Below, piece after piece: positions 7,883 to 15,474 of a stretch of DNA of 64,000 nucleotides. Each line of letters opens with the position of its first letter. Position 1 is the stretch's first letter. Source of the stretch: Armatimonadota bacterium (GTDB lineage: Bacteria > Armatimonadota > UBA5829). The notes under the pieces are model-generated. The model saw only the letters and a list, made by a program, of their open reading frames with translations. It was not told where the DNA came from and made no database searches. The translations under genes were made by a program, and so were the position numbers. The stretch lies in contig JBDKUO010000013.1 of the NCBI GenBank assembly GCA_039679645.1, positions 1 to 64,000 of the forward strand. Direction: 5' to 3'.

Positions 7883-8880
7883 AGCTTAGCCATTTTAAGC
7901 ATATCCACGGCAGCCAGAATAGCCGCTTTCATACTCACGGGGTTGGCGATCCCCTTCCATGCAATATCCAGAGCAGTGCCATGGTCGACCGACGTCCGCA
8001 GCACCGGAAGGCCGAGAGTGGCGGTAACTGTGCCATAGAAGTCCCGTGTCTTAGCGGCGATGTGCCCCTGGTCATGATAGAGCGAGATCACGCAGTCGAA
8101 CTTGCCTTCGAGAGCCATGTTAAAGACCGAATCGGCTCCTATCGGCCCGCTTACCCTAATCCCCTCTTCCAATGCAAGTTGGACGGCCGGGGTCAGATAC
8201 TTCTCTTCCTCGTCTCCAAACTGTCCGCCGTCGCTGGCATGCGGGTTCAAAGCCGCGAGAGCGATAGTCGGATTCACAAACCCGAAACCGGTCATGGCTT
8301 CATGGACGCGTCTGATGAACTTATGGACTCTCTCGATTGTGATGTAATCTATCGCCTGCTTCAGTGATAAATGGCGTGAGAGGAAGAATATACGCATATT
8401 CTCCGTGATAAAGAGAGTGAGCGGGTTTGGAGAGTCCAGATATGCCGCCAGCATCTCCGTGTGTCCTATATACTCGACTCCGGCAAGCCTGAGGGCTTCT
8501 TTATTTATTGGGGTGGTCGCAATGGCATCTATCTCACCCGCCAGTCCAAGTTCGCAAGCTCTCCTGACAAACGCGTTCGCGGCCTGACCCGCGTCAGCGC
8601 TGAGCCTGCCCGGCTCGATATCCTGCATGCCGGGCGTTTCGACATGCACTATCTCTATTGTCCCAAGCTCGCCCTTCGCGTCAGTCGGGGAGTTGATAGT
8701 TATGATAGGAACGCTTTTGCCAATGGCCTGGGCACAGCGCCTCAAAATGCCGGAGTGCCCGATCACGACCGGCACGCATTTCTGATAGACTTCCTCGTTT
8801 TCCAGCGCTCCAAGCACAATCTCAGGCCCGACGCCAGCCGGGTCGCCTAGCGTGATGCCTATTATGGGTTTTCTGTCCAA
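7879..8880 (-). CDS. pdxA: PdxA-family 4-hydroxythreonine-4-phosphate dehydrogenase (or PdxA2-type sugar-acid phosphate dehydrogenase)
   Basis: 333 aa, the usual PdxA length. GITLGDPAGVGPE opens the protein; LNPHASDGG and LYHDQGHIAAKT carry the metal-binding His and Asp sites. PdxA oxidises 4-phosphohydroxy-L-threonine with NAD in pyridoxal phosphate synthesis. The GHI after YHDQ also resembles PdxA2 proteins, which act on erythronate or threonate 4-phosphate. No other vitamin B6 gene and no DUF1537 kinase lies near, so the choice stays open. The start is a TTG at 8880 with GGAGGG 5-6 bases upstream. It lies downstream of the riboswitch cassette, separated by a hairpin (8968-8987). Confidence 0.8.
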   Translation of the reverse strand: MDRKPIIGITLGDPAGVGPEIVLGALENEEVYQKCVPVVIGHSGILRRCAQAIGKSVPIITINSPTDAKGELGTIEIVHVETPGMQDIEPGRLSADAGQAANAFVRRACELGLAGEIDAIATTPINKEALRLAGVEYIGHTEMLAAYLDSPNPLTLFITENMRIFFLSRHLSLKQAIDYITIERVHKFIRRVHEAMTGFGFVNPTIALAALNPHASDGGQFGDEEEKYLTPAVQLALEEGIRVSGPIGADSVFNMALEGKFDCVISLYHDQGHIAAKTRDFYGTVTATLGLPVLRTSVDHGTALDIAWKGIANPVSMKAAILAAVDMLKMAKL

Positions 8881-8967
8881 ACCAGCCCTCCTGCAACAAT
8901 TGCAATATTATACATCCATGTTCGAGCGGTGCAAACATAAACGGTGGATAGTGTGGAGTAAGTTCCA

Positions 8968-8987
8968 GGGTCCGTATAAACGGACCC
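8968..8987 (-). terminator. Hairpin between the riboswitch cassette and pdxA
   Basis: A perfect 8-bp stem (GGGTCCGT/ACGGACCC) with a 4-nt loop lies just past the stop of the PEP-CTERM gene. There is no clear U-tract. It plausibly ends the riboswitch-controlled transcript before pdxA. Confidence 0.4.
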
Positions 8988-8998
8988 CGGTTGTGGTG

Positions 8999-9544
8999 TT
9001 ACTTGCCGCGGCGGCGGAGGAGCCTTGTAGATGCGGCAAGACCTATCATAGAGAACACAGCGGTCATGGAAGAGGGTTCGGGGACGCTCGGCACATCGGG
9101 TGCTCCAGCAGACCCATAACACCAGCCATCCCAGCATCCATCGGTTATGGTCCGGCCACTGGCTCCGGTACTCGCCATAGCCCATGAAGCGCCGTTTTCA
9201 GATGTCCAATAGTGCCACCAGTTGTCGCCTCCGCCATAGCCGATGCAACTGTCCTCGTTGTAACTGATCCCGTTTACAAAGGCGCCATAGCCGAAGTCTT
9301 TGATATCCAGATTGACGGCGCCTGCGGCATCGATTGCCTGAATCATATCGAAGCCCTTGTAAGTGCCGGTATCCCACTTGTAACCGAAAGCATAAGAGTG
9401 CGCCCCAAAGTCGATGACACAAACTGCGCTGTTGGAGCCGCTGCCTGCCCAATACTCAATGTCGGCAGATGCACTGCCAGACGCATACGCATTCGCCGAT
9501 ATGGCAATAAGCATCACAAATACTACCGTTAAAAAATTACGCAT
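8999..9544 (-). CDS. Small PEP-CTERM surface protein in the cobalamin-riboswitch cassette
   Basis: 181 aa. A signal peptide (MRNFLTVVFVMLIAISANA) is followed by a Gly/Trp/Tyr-rich domain and a C-terminal sorting tail: VPEPSS, a hydrophobic stretch, then RLLRRRGK. Exosortase is known to process such tails and attach or release the protein at the cell surface. The domain contains motifs such as IEYWAGSGSN, YAFGYKWDTG and SGRTITDGCWDGW. From memory these resemble secreted proteins seen beside cobalamin riboswitches in other phyla, but I cannot verify this here. It is last in a three-gene unit, 26 bp after the preceding gene. Its function is unknown; a role in capturing corrinoid is inference only. 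Confidence 0.7.
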   Translation of the reverse strand: MRNFLTVVFVMLIAISANAYASGSASADIEYWAGSGSNSAVCVIDFGAHSYAFGYKWDTGTYKGFDMIQAIDAAGAVNLDIKDFGYGAFVNGISYNEDSCIGYGGGDNWWHYWTSENGASWAMASTGASGRTITDGCWDGWCYGSAGAPDVPSVPEPSSMTAVFSMIGLAASTRLLRRRGK

Positions 9545-9570
9545 TCTCTTTTTCTCCTTTATATCTGATT

Positions 9571-11034
9571 TTAATTGGCTTGAGCACCTGAGCGTATCAC
9601 GTCCAGGTCGTCAACGCTCCTGAGCTGCAAGATTGGAACCGAGTCTTGTCCTGATGTCTCGGATGATATGATTCCGGTCACCAGGACAAAGCTGTCCCGG
9701 CTCGGAGGGGTAAATTCCGGGTCAACAACAGTGCCCCAGTCCGGATTGGTGGGGTTTGCAGGATCTGAGCTTGCCGGTCTTACCCTTGGAGCCATACATT
9801 TGAGGTCGACACCGGAGCCGTCATCAATGATGAACGACTTCGACACGTCATCAATTTCTTCTACAGTCCCCCAGGTCTTTACCGGCATTCCGGTCGCGCC
9901 AAGGCCGGAGGTTATGCTCCTGTTTGACATACCAACGACTTTTACGTTACCGCTGGGCATCTGATCGGCACCCTGCGGTGGATCTATAGCGACGGCATTA
10001 ATCGCCCTTTCGCCATTCACAGTGGTCATGTTGCCATAGATAGTGACCCTGCTGCCCGTATCAAGGACTCGACCGTAGACTCTTATCCCGGCTAGAGTGG
10101 TGCTATCTTGAGCATAACAGAATCGCCCGACTGCATATGTCCCCGCCGAAATCACTACATCTTTCAGGATCACATGTGCCGCGTCGGGCAGTTCTTTTGC
10201 TGCGCCGACCGATATGGGGCTGATCTTGTGGCTTACGCGCGTTACCGCATCCAGTTCGACAGAGTCCCCAGTTATCTTTACATAGCGAATCCACTTGCGC
10301 CCTGATTCGTCAGTCGGCAGAGGCAGGCTAGAAATGTCAAGCGCGGTCCCGCCGGCAGAGCCCTTGTACATATCAATCCCCTGCGCTACTGATTTCTCTC
10401 CAAAGTCGGCTTTTGTGCAATCGGTCGGCACCGGTTTGGTATAGTCCAGATCGTCCGCCCAGTTGTTTTCGATCCAGTCCCATGCCGATGCCTGTGTGGG
10501 CGCAAAGTCATCCGCATACGGAGAGGCGAAGGTGTACCAGTCGCCGTTTTCATACTGGCTGACGCTAACAGTCGCCTGCTCCCACTGCCCATCGGATGAT
10601 ATATTCATCTCCTCCATGTTAGTTGCGGGAAAGACGGTGCCGATGCTGGTGAACATACTGTTGCCGAATACGATCAGGTCCTTGCCGTCCCAGTTTTCCG
10701 GGTCGTCATAGATCGGCGGGTCGAACTCTACGGTGATCTGCCCGCCCGCCAGCACAGTGGCGACAAGAGGCTGGCCATCGGGCGAAAGATTATACGGAGC
10801 ATACACCATGGACGCGTGAAACACACTGCCGGGAGCAATGGGCCAATAGCCCGCATCCTGAATAAGTGTGGTAGGCCTGCCCAGCGCCGCACCGGCATCG
10901 TTGTAAGGGACATTCGGGTCGAGATTGAATGTGAGACCTTCTGCAACACTTGTTGCCCAATCGGAAGCGCAGGCACCACACATAATTGCAGCCAATAAAA
11001 CTGCTATGAACACTATTGTCGATATCAAACGCAT
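9571..11034 (-). CDS. Secreted surface protein in the cobalamin-riboswitch cassette
   Basis: 487 aa with a signal peptide (ending near CGACAS). The N-terminal half contains NDAGAALGRPT, ITVEFDPPIYDDPE and DLIVFGNSMF; from memory this recalls a cell-surface protein family met next to B12 uptake genes. The C-terminal part, roughly residues 290-470, resembles an OB-fold segment (RVTIYGNMT, SFIIDDGSG, VLVTGIISS). No metal or catalytic motif is obvious. The start is supported by GGAGAATAGGT just before the ATG. It follows the pseudopilin after a 42-bp spacer largely made of 7-bp repeats and precedes the PEP-CTERM gene, so the three are probably co-transcribed and cobalamin-regulated. Confidence 0.65.
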   Translation of the reverse strand: MRLISTIVFIAVLLAAIMCGACASDWATSVAEGLTFNLDPNVPYNDAGAALGRPTTLIQDAGYWPIAPGSVFHASMVYAPYNLSPDGQPLVATVLAGGQITVEFDPPIYDDPENWDGKDLIVFGNSMFTSIGTVFPATNMEEMNISSDGQWEQATVSVSQYENGDWYTFASPYADDFAPTQASAWDWIENNWADDLDYTKPVPTDCTKADFGEKSVAQGIDMYKGSAGGTALDISSLPLPTDESGRKWIRYVKITGDSVELDAVTRVSHKISPISVGAAKELPDAAHVILKDVVISAGTYAVGRFCYAQDSTTLAGIRVYGRVLDTGSRVTIYGNMTTVNGERAINAVAIDPPQGADQMPSGNVKVVGMSNRSITSGLGATGMPVKTWGTVEEIDDVSKSFIIDDGSGVDLKCMAPRVRPASSDPANPTNPDWGTVVDPEFTPPSRDSFVLVTGIISSETSGQDSVPILQLRSVDDLDVIRSGAQAN

Positions 11035-11043
11035 ACCTATTCT

Positions 11044-11078
11044 CCAAATACCAAATATAAAATACTAAATCTAAAATT
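11044..11078. repeat. Degenerate 7-bp tandem repeat
   Basis: Five consecutive heptads (CCAAATA, CCAAATA, TAAAATA, CTAAATC, TAAAATT) fill most of the spacer between the pseudopilin and the 487-aa gene, reaching into the pseudopilin stop codon. Confidence 0.6.
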
Positions 11079-11907
11079 AGTTGAGGTCATATGCCGAGTC
11101 GTCCGGCGAAAGCGCGCCGCACAATCTGTTGCCGGGCCGATATGTGTTGTTTGTATATGAACGGTAGTTCTTGTTGACCGCCGATACATGCCCGTCCGCC
11201 CATGCCACGGCAGCCGATCCGTTGTGCCGGAAGTTGATTGTGCCCGCTGCGAACCATTGTTTGTCACCCGGAGCACGCAGGTAATTCTGCGGCATTACCG
11301 GATTGCCGTAGCCCGCATCGGCGAAAACGGCAGTCTTAGACGAATGTCTGATCTCCTGCAGCAGACAGGGTTTTCTTGGGCGTCCGGTCACTGGATCTAT
11401 GTAGGGTTGGCCGGTCGCCATATTGACATCACCGCCAATGTATGTGGCATTGTAGGCATATCCCGTATATGGGCGGGAATATGCGGTGTCGTAACCCGGA
11501 GGCAATCTGTATGAGGGGCAGGAATACAGCGCACCGCTTTTAGTATATGGCCCAAGGAGTCCGGCTTTCCATCCTGAGGAAGTGGAGCTGAAGTCCCAGG
11601 AAGACATAGTGCCGCTGCTGACCAGGTATGATGGGCATACTCTGCCGTTATTGTTGTCTGCATATAACTGCCATGCGGCAGCTATTTGTTTGAGGTTGGC
11701 GAGGCAGTCGATTCGTTTAGCGGTTTCTTTGGAGCTTGCAAAAACTGGCAGCAAGACAGCGGCCAGTACGGCGATAACGGCTATCACCACCAGCAGTTCG
11801 ATCAGAGTAAATCCGCAATATATACCAAAACGGCCCCGCGGCCTGTTTCGGAAGTTGTCAGGGCCGGGAGCCTTATATGCGCTTTTTGCGCTGCTTACCG
11901 CCGACAT
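11077..11907 (-). CDS. Pseudopilin-like H-X9-DG protein under a cobalamin riboswitch
   Basis: About 276 aa from the ATG at 11907, chosen for the GGAG six bases upstream rather than the TTG at 11931. A leader of about 32 residues ends in G-FTLIELL, the type IV prepilin peptidase site, followed by a hydrophobic helix. The body carries the LKQIAAAWQLYADNN segment, and the C-terminus has FRHNGSAAVAWADGHV, the H-X9-DG motif of secreted pseudopilin-like proteins abundant in Planctomycetota and Armatimonadota. It is the first gene after the riboswitch and leads two exported proteins. It may help build or anchor a surface assembly; what it binds is unknown. Confidence 0.75.
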   Translation of the reverse strand: MSAVSSAKSAYKAPGPDNFRNRPRGRFGIYCGFTLIELLVVIAVIAVLAAVLLPVFASSKETAKRIDCLANLKQIAAAWQLYADNNNGRVCPSYLVSSGTMSSWDFSSTSSGWKAGLLGPYTKSGALYSCPSYRLPPGYDTAYSRPYTGYAYNATYIGGDVNMATGQPYIDPVTGRPRKPCLLQEIRHSSKTAVFADAGYGNPVMPQNYLRAPGDKQWFAAGTINFRHNGSAAVAWADGHVSAVNKNYRSYTNNTYRPGNRLCGALSPDDSAYDLN

Positions 11908-11937
11908 CTTTGCCTCCGAAGATGTTCGCAAATAGCG

Positions 11938-12105
11938 GCAGGCAGGTCTTCTGACTTCCGGATCTTTCTACCCCGGCTCCTTCCCAGCGCCTAACAATAA
12001 GCGCCAGTGGATCAAGCCGGATCGTTCCCGGTCACAGCGGCGGGCCCGTGACGGTATTTCACCGTCTTCCCTTTTCAGCCCCGAATGGGGCAACCTTGCT
12101 CGCTA
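11938..12105 (-). promoter_or_regulatory. Cobalamin (B12) riboswitch
   Basis: Read on the minus strand, the stretch contains AGGGAAGACGGTGAAA, then TACCGTCACGGGCCCGCC, then GCTGTGA, and ends with AGTCAGAAGACCTGCC. These are the conserved segments of the cobalamin aptamer in the correct order. About 30 bases follow before the ATG at 11907, including the ribosome site CGGAGG. Control of translation start by hiding that site when adenosyl- or methylcobalamin binds is the likely mechanism. The edges are approximate. Confidence 0.93.
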
Positions 12106-12299
12106 AGACTGATATTGATTTTTGTAATGAGAGTCTAGCATCGCTTGCCCCCTTCTGTCAACAGGATTTTAGATAATTTTTTCCTCACGGACCGCCACTG
12201 TCGAAGAGACTTGGAATAACTAGCGCACAATTTATGTCTACATTGTGTTGCTATATGGGAAATATGTCATTGAATGCGAAATCAGGTAGGGCGAAAGCC

Positions 12300-12716
12300 A
12301 TGAATAGAATGATTGCGTTAGCATATATTACTATAATGCTCTGTTGTTTGCTGTTTGCCGCCGATGTTTTGTCAGCAGCGGCAACTTCGGGCAATACGAT
12401 AACAACAACGGTCACTTGCACATATCGTTGCAAGTATGGTATGCAGACCGTTACCGCCAAGTGCATAATCACTGTGATCTCACCGGCGGGCTCAGGTGCG
12501 GGAGCGCGCCCGGTCTATATAACCGGCTGCTGGAGACGTGTGATAAACAATGACGGTCAAATGACCTACGTCTTTCATGAACCAAATGCAATCGGACGGC
12601 TCGTCAGAGCTTTTGTCTGGGATAACGGCGCCAAGAGGTTAGTGGATGGTATTCAAGCGGCGGATGGAACGGTTGTAGTAGACGGGAAAGCATATGAACG
12701 CGTGCCCGGAATGTAG
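12300..12716 (+). CDS. Small secreted protein, unknown function
   Basis: 138 aa from the ATG at 12300; an upstream ATG (12234) would only add residues before the signal peptide. The N-terminus (MNRMIALAYITIMLCCLLFA) is a convincing export signal. The mature part has a Thr-rich segment and four Cys (TCTYRC, AKC, GCW) that could form disulfides. No family is recognised. It is divergent from the riboswitch cassette and followed by a clear hairpin terminator, so it looks like a single-gene unit. The ribosome site is weak. Confidence 0.5.
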   Translation: MNRMIALAYITIMLCCLLFAADVLSAAATSGNTITTTVTCTYRCKYGMQTVTAKCIITVISPAGSGAGARPVYITGCWRRVINNDGQMTYVFHEPNAIGRLVRAFVWDNGAKRLVDGIQAADGTVVVDGKAYERVPGM

Positions 12717-12736
12717 GCAGAGATGGTGTACGATAA

Positions 12737-12766
12737 ATAGCCGGCCGGTGTCGGTCCGGTCGGCTA
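12737..12766 (+). terminator. Hairpin terminator between convergent genes
   Basis: The stem ATAGCCGGCCGG (12737-12748) pairs with CCGGTCGGCTAT (12755-12766), with one mispair. It lies between a plus-strand gene and the convergent DUF5658-like gene and may serve both. No long U-tract is present. Confidence 0.5.
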
Positions 12767-12792
12767 TCTGGGAGCGGGCAGGGAAGCAAACC

Positions 12793-13098
12793 TTACATAT
12801 TTACGCCAAGAGTCAGGATCGTGAATGTTATCACATAGAGTCCTATTGCGCACCGGCATGCCTTGCGCGCGAAATCAGGGTTTCGCTTCTTATACATCTC
12901 TATCGCGACAACAAATGGCACAAAACTAAGCATCTTAACAAACACAAACATCCCCGGGCTTTTGTTGATACAGGCCGCCATTATCGGGTTCTGCTCTATG
13001 GCGATACCTGCCAGCACGCAATAAAGCGTCACCAGCATATCCGCCAGGCAGATTGCGACAAGTACCACACTTTCGATACTGACTCTGTACTTCACCAT
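12793..13098 (-). CDS. DUF5658-like small membrane protein
   Basis: 101 aa with three predicted membrane segments. The pattern ADMLVTLYCVLAGIAIEQNP, followed by a second segment starting FVFVKM, matches what I recall of DUF5658 proteins, whose function is unknown. GAGGTTGTT precedes the ATG. The gene is divergent from the glycosyltransferase and convergent with the small secreted protein. No partner gene suggests a role. Confidence 0.65.
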   Translation of the reverse strand: MVKYRVSIESVVLVAICLADMLVTLYCVLAGIAIEQNPIMAACINKSPGMFVFVKMLSFVPFVVAIEMYKKRNPDFARKACRCAIGLYVITFTILTLGVNM

Positions 13099-13172
13099 AA
13101 CAACCTCTTTTCAATTCGACTACACTCATCATATGTTCAAAAAGTGTGCCAATTGTACCCCACACAATTACC

Positions 13173-13225
13173 GGTTCATGGCACGGTTCATGGCACTTGG
13201 CCAAAAGACGATTTTGCGATACAAT
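13173..13225 (+). promoter_or_regulatory. Promoter of the glycosyltransferase with an upstream 12-bp direct repeat
   Basis: GGTTCATGGCAC occurs twice head-to-tail (13173-13184, 13185-13196), directly followed by TTGGCC (-35, 13197-13202), a 17-bp spacer and TACAAT (-10, 13220-13225). Transcription should begin at about the A of the ATG at 13233, giving a leaderless mRNA. The repeat is placed where an activator would bind. Confidence 0.5.
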
Positions 13226-13232
13226 CATATGG

Positions 13233-14057
13233 ATGATAGCAGCGCGAAAACCGAGGGTGTCGGTTGTGATTCCGGTCTACTGCGGCACGGACGTGCATGA
13301 GCAGTTCCTCCGCGAGGCTTTGGAATCGGTTGCCGCGCAGACATACAGAAATTTCGAGCTTTTAATTGTCGATGACCTCTCGCCGCGAGATATTGCGCCA
13401 ATTGTCGATAGCATCAGTGGGCTTGAGAATGTTTGCATTATAAGAAATGTTGTCAATGTAGGGCATGCCGAGTCTCGAAACACGGGCATAAGAGCGGCGA
13501 GTGGAGAATATGTCGCATTTCTTGATCATGATGACGTGTGGCTGCCGGATAAGCTTGCACGTCAAGTAGAAGTGCTGGAAGCCAACTCGGACGCTGCGAT
13601 GGTCTTTTGCGATATGATCGTCTTCGGCGAGCATGCCGGACGGCTGCGAATAGATCAGCGGGTAATTCCGGAAAGGCCGACGTTTTACTGGTTTGTCGCG
13701 CACGGCAACTATACGATTTCGGCGAGCGCGGTATTGATTAAGAAGCGGGCTCTGCTGGATATAGGACTCTTCGACAGCCGTTATTCGACCTGTGATGACT
13801 TTGACGCATGGCTTAAGGTGTTGATGAGAGCGCCGATAGTGCATATACCCGAGAGCCTGGCGAAATATCGATTGCACAACTTGAATGTAAACTACGGCGT
13901 CGATAGGCTCAACGATAACAGGCTGCTGACCTTGCTCATATGGCAATATTGGCGGATTGCGCCGCTATCGGATAAGATAAGGCTTCTGCCCAGGCTTGGG
14001 CGCAAGTACATAGGCAGAGCATATTTCACGTTCTGCAGGTTCAGAAAGTTTAAGTAA
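13233..14057 (+). CDS. Family 2 glycosyltransferase
   Basis: 274 aa from the ATG at 13233. A longer frame exists, but the GT-A fold begins right here (RKPRVSVVIPVY) and the promoter -10 box ends 7 bases before this ATG. Motifs include IVDDLSPRD (first Asp pair), FLDHDDVW (the DxD-type metal and sugar-nucleotide site) and CDDFDAWLK (likely acceptor-side acid). The protein is cytoplasmic and transfers a sugar from a nucleotide sugar to a lipid or polysaccharide acceptor; the acceptor is unknown. No membrane segment is evident and no other polysaccharide genes are adjacent. Confidence 0.85.
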   Translation: MIAARKPRVSVVIPVYCGTDVHEQFLREALESVAAQTYRNFELLIVDDLSPRDIAPIVDSISGLENVCIIRNVVNVGHAESRNTGIRAASGEYVAFLDHDDVWLPDKLARQVEVLEANSDAAMVFCDMIVFGEHAGRLRIDQRVIPERPTFYWFVAHGNYTISASAVLIKKRALLDIGLFDSRYSTCDDFDAWLKVLMRAPIVHIPESLAKYRLHNLNVNYGVDRLNDNRLLTLLIWQYWRIAPLSDKIRLLPRLGRKYIGRAYFTFCRFRKFK

Positions 14058-14090
14058 TAAGACGGCAGACTGAGCGGTTATTGGTTCGGG

Positions 14091-14118
14091 CTCTTAGCTC
14101 TCCACTCTCCGCTCTTAA
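14091..14118. repeat. Degenerate 7-bp tandem repeat (CTCTNNN type)
   Basis: Four heptads CTCTTAG, CTCTCCA, CTCTCCG, CTCTTAA lie in the gap before the PRPP synthetase gene and run almost directly into the CTCCAGG hairpin. A near-identical set is at 31095-31122. Confidence 0.65.
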
Positions 14119-14119
14119 T

Positions 14120-14144
14120 CCCTCCAGGTATCCTACCTGGAGGG
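14120..14144. repeat. CTCCAGG palindrome, copy 1
   Basis: CCCTCCAGGTA, a three-base loop, and the exact complement form an 11-bp stem. The same stem occurs at 45536-45560, and a similar one at 28201-28227. It could act as a terminator or a processing site between the glycosyltransferase and the PRPP synthetase gene. Confidence 0.65.
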
Positions 14145-14169
14145 TAAGCGCAAGGAGAGGACAAAAGTA

Positions 14170-15366
14170 ATGACCAGCGATACCCCGGTGCTCATAGTCG
14201 GGACGGAATCGGACAACCCTTTCGCGATAGACATTGGGGTCTTCTGCGGGCAGGCGACCGATATCGCAGATATACTGTCCCTGAAGACCTTCGCCAACAG
14301 TGAGTTTTGCCCAAGGTTCATCAGTGACGAAAAGGACATGCTCGATATCGGCAAAAAGCTCAAGGGCACAACCGTGGCCATGGTCTCCACGGTCTCAAAC
14401 ACCTTCTCTCGAAATGAACTGAGTATGAGAAACTTCCTGGTCGCGCGGGCAGCCAAAGACAACGGCGCCGAGAGGGTTATCCTTGTTGAGCCGGACTTGT
14501 ATTTCAGTGCCCAGGACCGCGGACCTCGCCCCGATCATGGCAGTGTCGCATTTGACCGCACACAGGATGATTACAAAAAGTTCGACGGCCAGCCCTTCAC
14601 CAGCAAGTTTTACGCCGAGGCTCTTGCTCTGGCGGGGGTGGATACGGTCATCACCGTGCACAACCACTCCAGCTCGGTTGAAAAGACATTCAGCAATACC
14701 ATGCCCGGCGGGTTTGTGAATTTGTCCCCGGCAGAGGTTTTTGCCGATTATATCAAGTCATCCGATGTGACCCCCAGTTTACATAAAGGTAAAGGGCTAT
14801 TAGTATGCGCGCCCGACGCCGGAGCGCGCGCGTTCGCGACACAGGTTCACGACAGTCTTGACATGCCGACAGCGAACCTGCTCTACATGACCAAGCAGCG
14901 CAGGGATGAGCGCAATGTGTCAGTCTGTGTGGACCCTGAATCGCCATGCGGAGCCGACTCGATAGAAGGCAAAGATGTAGTCGTGTTCGACGATATGGTG
15001 CGCACGGGAAACACGATCCGCGAGTGCTGCAAGATTCTTAAAGACGCGGGCGCAGGGCGGGTAGTATTCTTCGTCACCCACTTTTACTCCTCTCCGGAGG
15101 TGCGCGAGTGTCTGAGCGCGCCGGTCATCGACGAGATCGTTACGACTAACACCCTGCCTTGTATTCTTAATAGAGACATGCAGGGCCGTTTGAGGCGTAA
15201 GCTCACCGTGCTTAAGCTGGAAAAGTGGATATCGCGCTGCCTGCTCGATTATCTTGGTTTGGGCACTTCTCACCTGGTGTGGGAGGACTACAGCGTGGAC
15301 ATGTCATCGAAGAACCCGCGCTGGATGTCGATGGCCGATATGCGCGTCAAATTTCCAGTTGAATGA
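14170..15366 (+). CDS. prs: Divergent ribose-phosphate pyrophosphokinase (PRPP synthetase)
   Basis: 398 aa, about 80 longer than typical Prs. The PRPP-binding loop VVFDDMVRTGNTI is clear. The N-terminal half holds ANSEFCPRF, VSTVSNTF and LYFSAQDRGPR, corresponding to the ATP and regulatory-flap regions of Prs, and VDTVITVHNHSS matches the catalytic His segment. The enzyme joins ATP and ribose 5-phosphate to PRPP for nucleotide, His and Trp synthesis. The extra length lies mostly in the C-terminal ~60 residues and in the flap region. GGAGAGGA precedes the ATG. It may be a class with different allosteric control; a phosphoribosyltransferase role is less likely. Confidence 0.7.
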   Translation: MTSDTPVLIVGTESDNPFAIDIGVFCGQATDIADILSLKTFANSEFCPRFISDEKDMLDIGKKLKGTTVAMVSTVSNTFSRNELSMRNFLVARAAKDNGAERVILVEPDLYFSAQDRGPRPDHGSVAFDRTQDDYKKFDGQPFTSKFYAEALALAGVDTVITVHNHSSSVEKTFSNTMPGGFVNLSPAEVFADYIKSSDVTPSLHKGKGLLVCAPDAGARAFATQVHDSLDMPTANLLYMTKQRRDERNVSVCVDPESPCGADSIEGKDVVVFDDMVRTGNTIRECCKILKDAGAGRVVFFVTHFYSSPEVRECLSAPVIDEIVTTNTLPCILNRDMQGRLRRKLTVLKLEKWISRCLLDYLGLGTSHLVWEDYSVDMSSKNPRWMSMADMRVKFPVE

Positions 15367-15370
15367 ACAG

Positions 15371-15464
15371 TCCAAAAGTCCAAATGTCGAAAAGTCAAAA
15401 AGTTGGGATAGTGTTTCTATGTGAACGAACCAGTTTTGACTTTCAAACTTTTTGACTTTTAACT
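15371..15464. repeat. Octad repeat forming a long hairpin, copy 1
   Basis: Units of the type AGTCCAAA recur every 8 bp on the left. Units of the type GACTTTCA recur about every 8 bp on the right. The arms AAAAGTCAAAAAGTT and its exact complement enclose about 40 bases. A sister copy lies at 58839-58926. Confidence 0.65.
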
Positions 15465-15474
15465 AGGGGAATAA

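Noticed and set aside
7879-12105. pdxA as the fourth gene of the riboswitch cassette
   Set aside because: A 118-bp gap with an 8-bp hairpin separates them, and B6 synthesis is not a known cobalamin target; co-transcription cannot be excluded but is not supported.
14091-14144. Possible tRNA or small RNA gene
   Set aside because: The stretch is explained by 7-bp repeats plus a palindrome; no cloverleaf or T-loop sequence is present.
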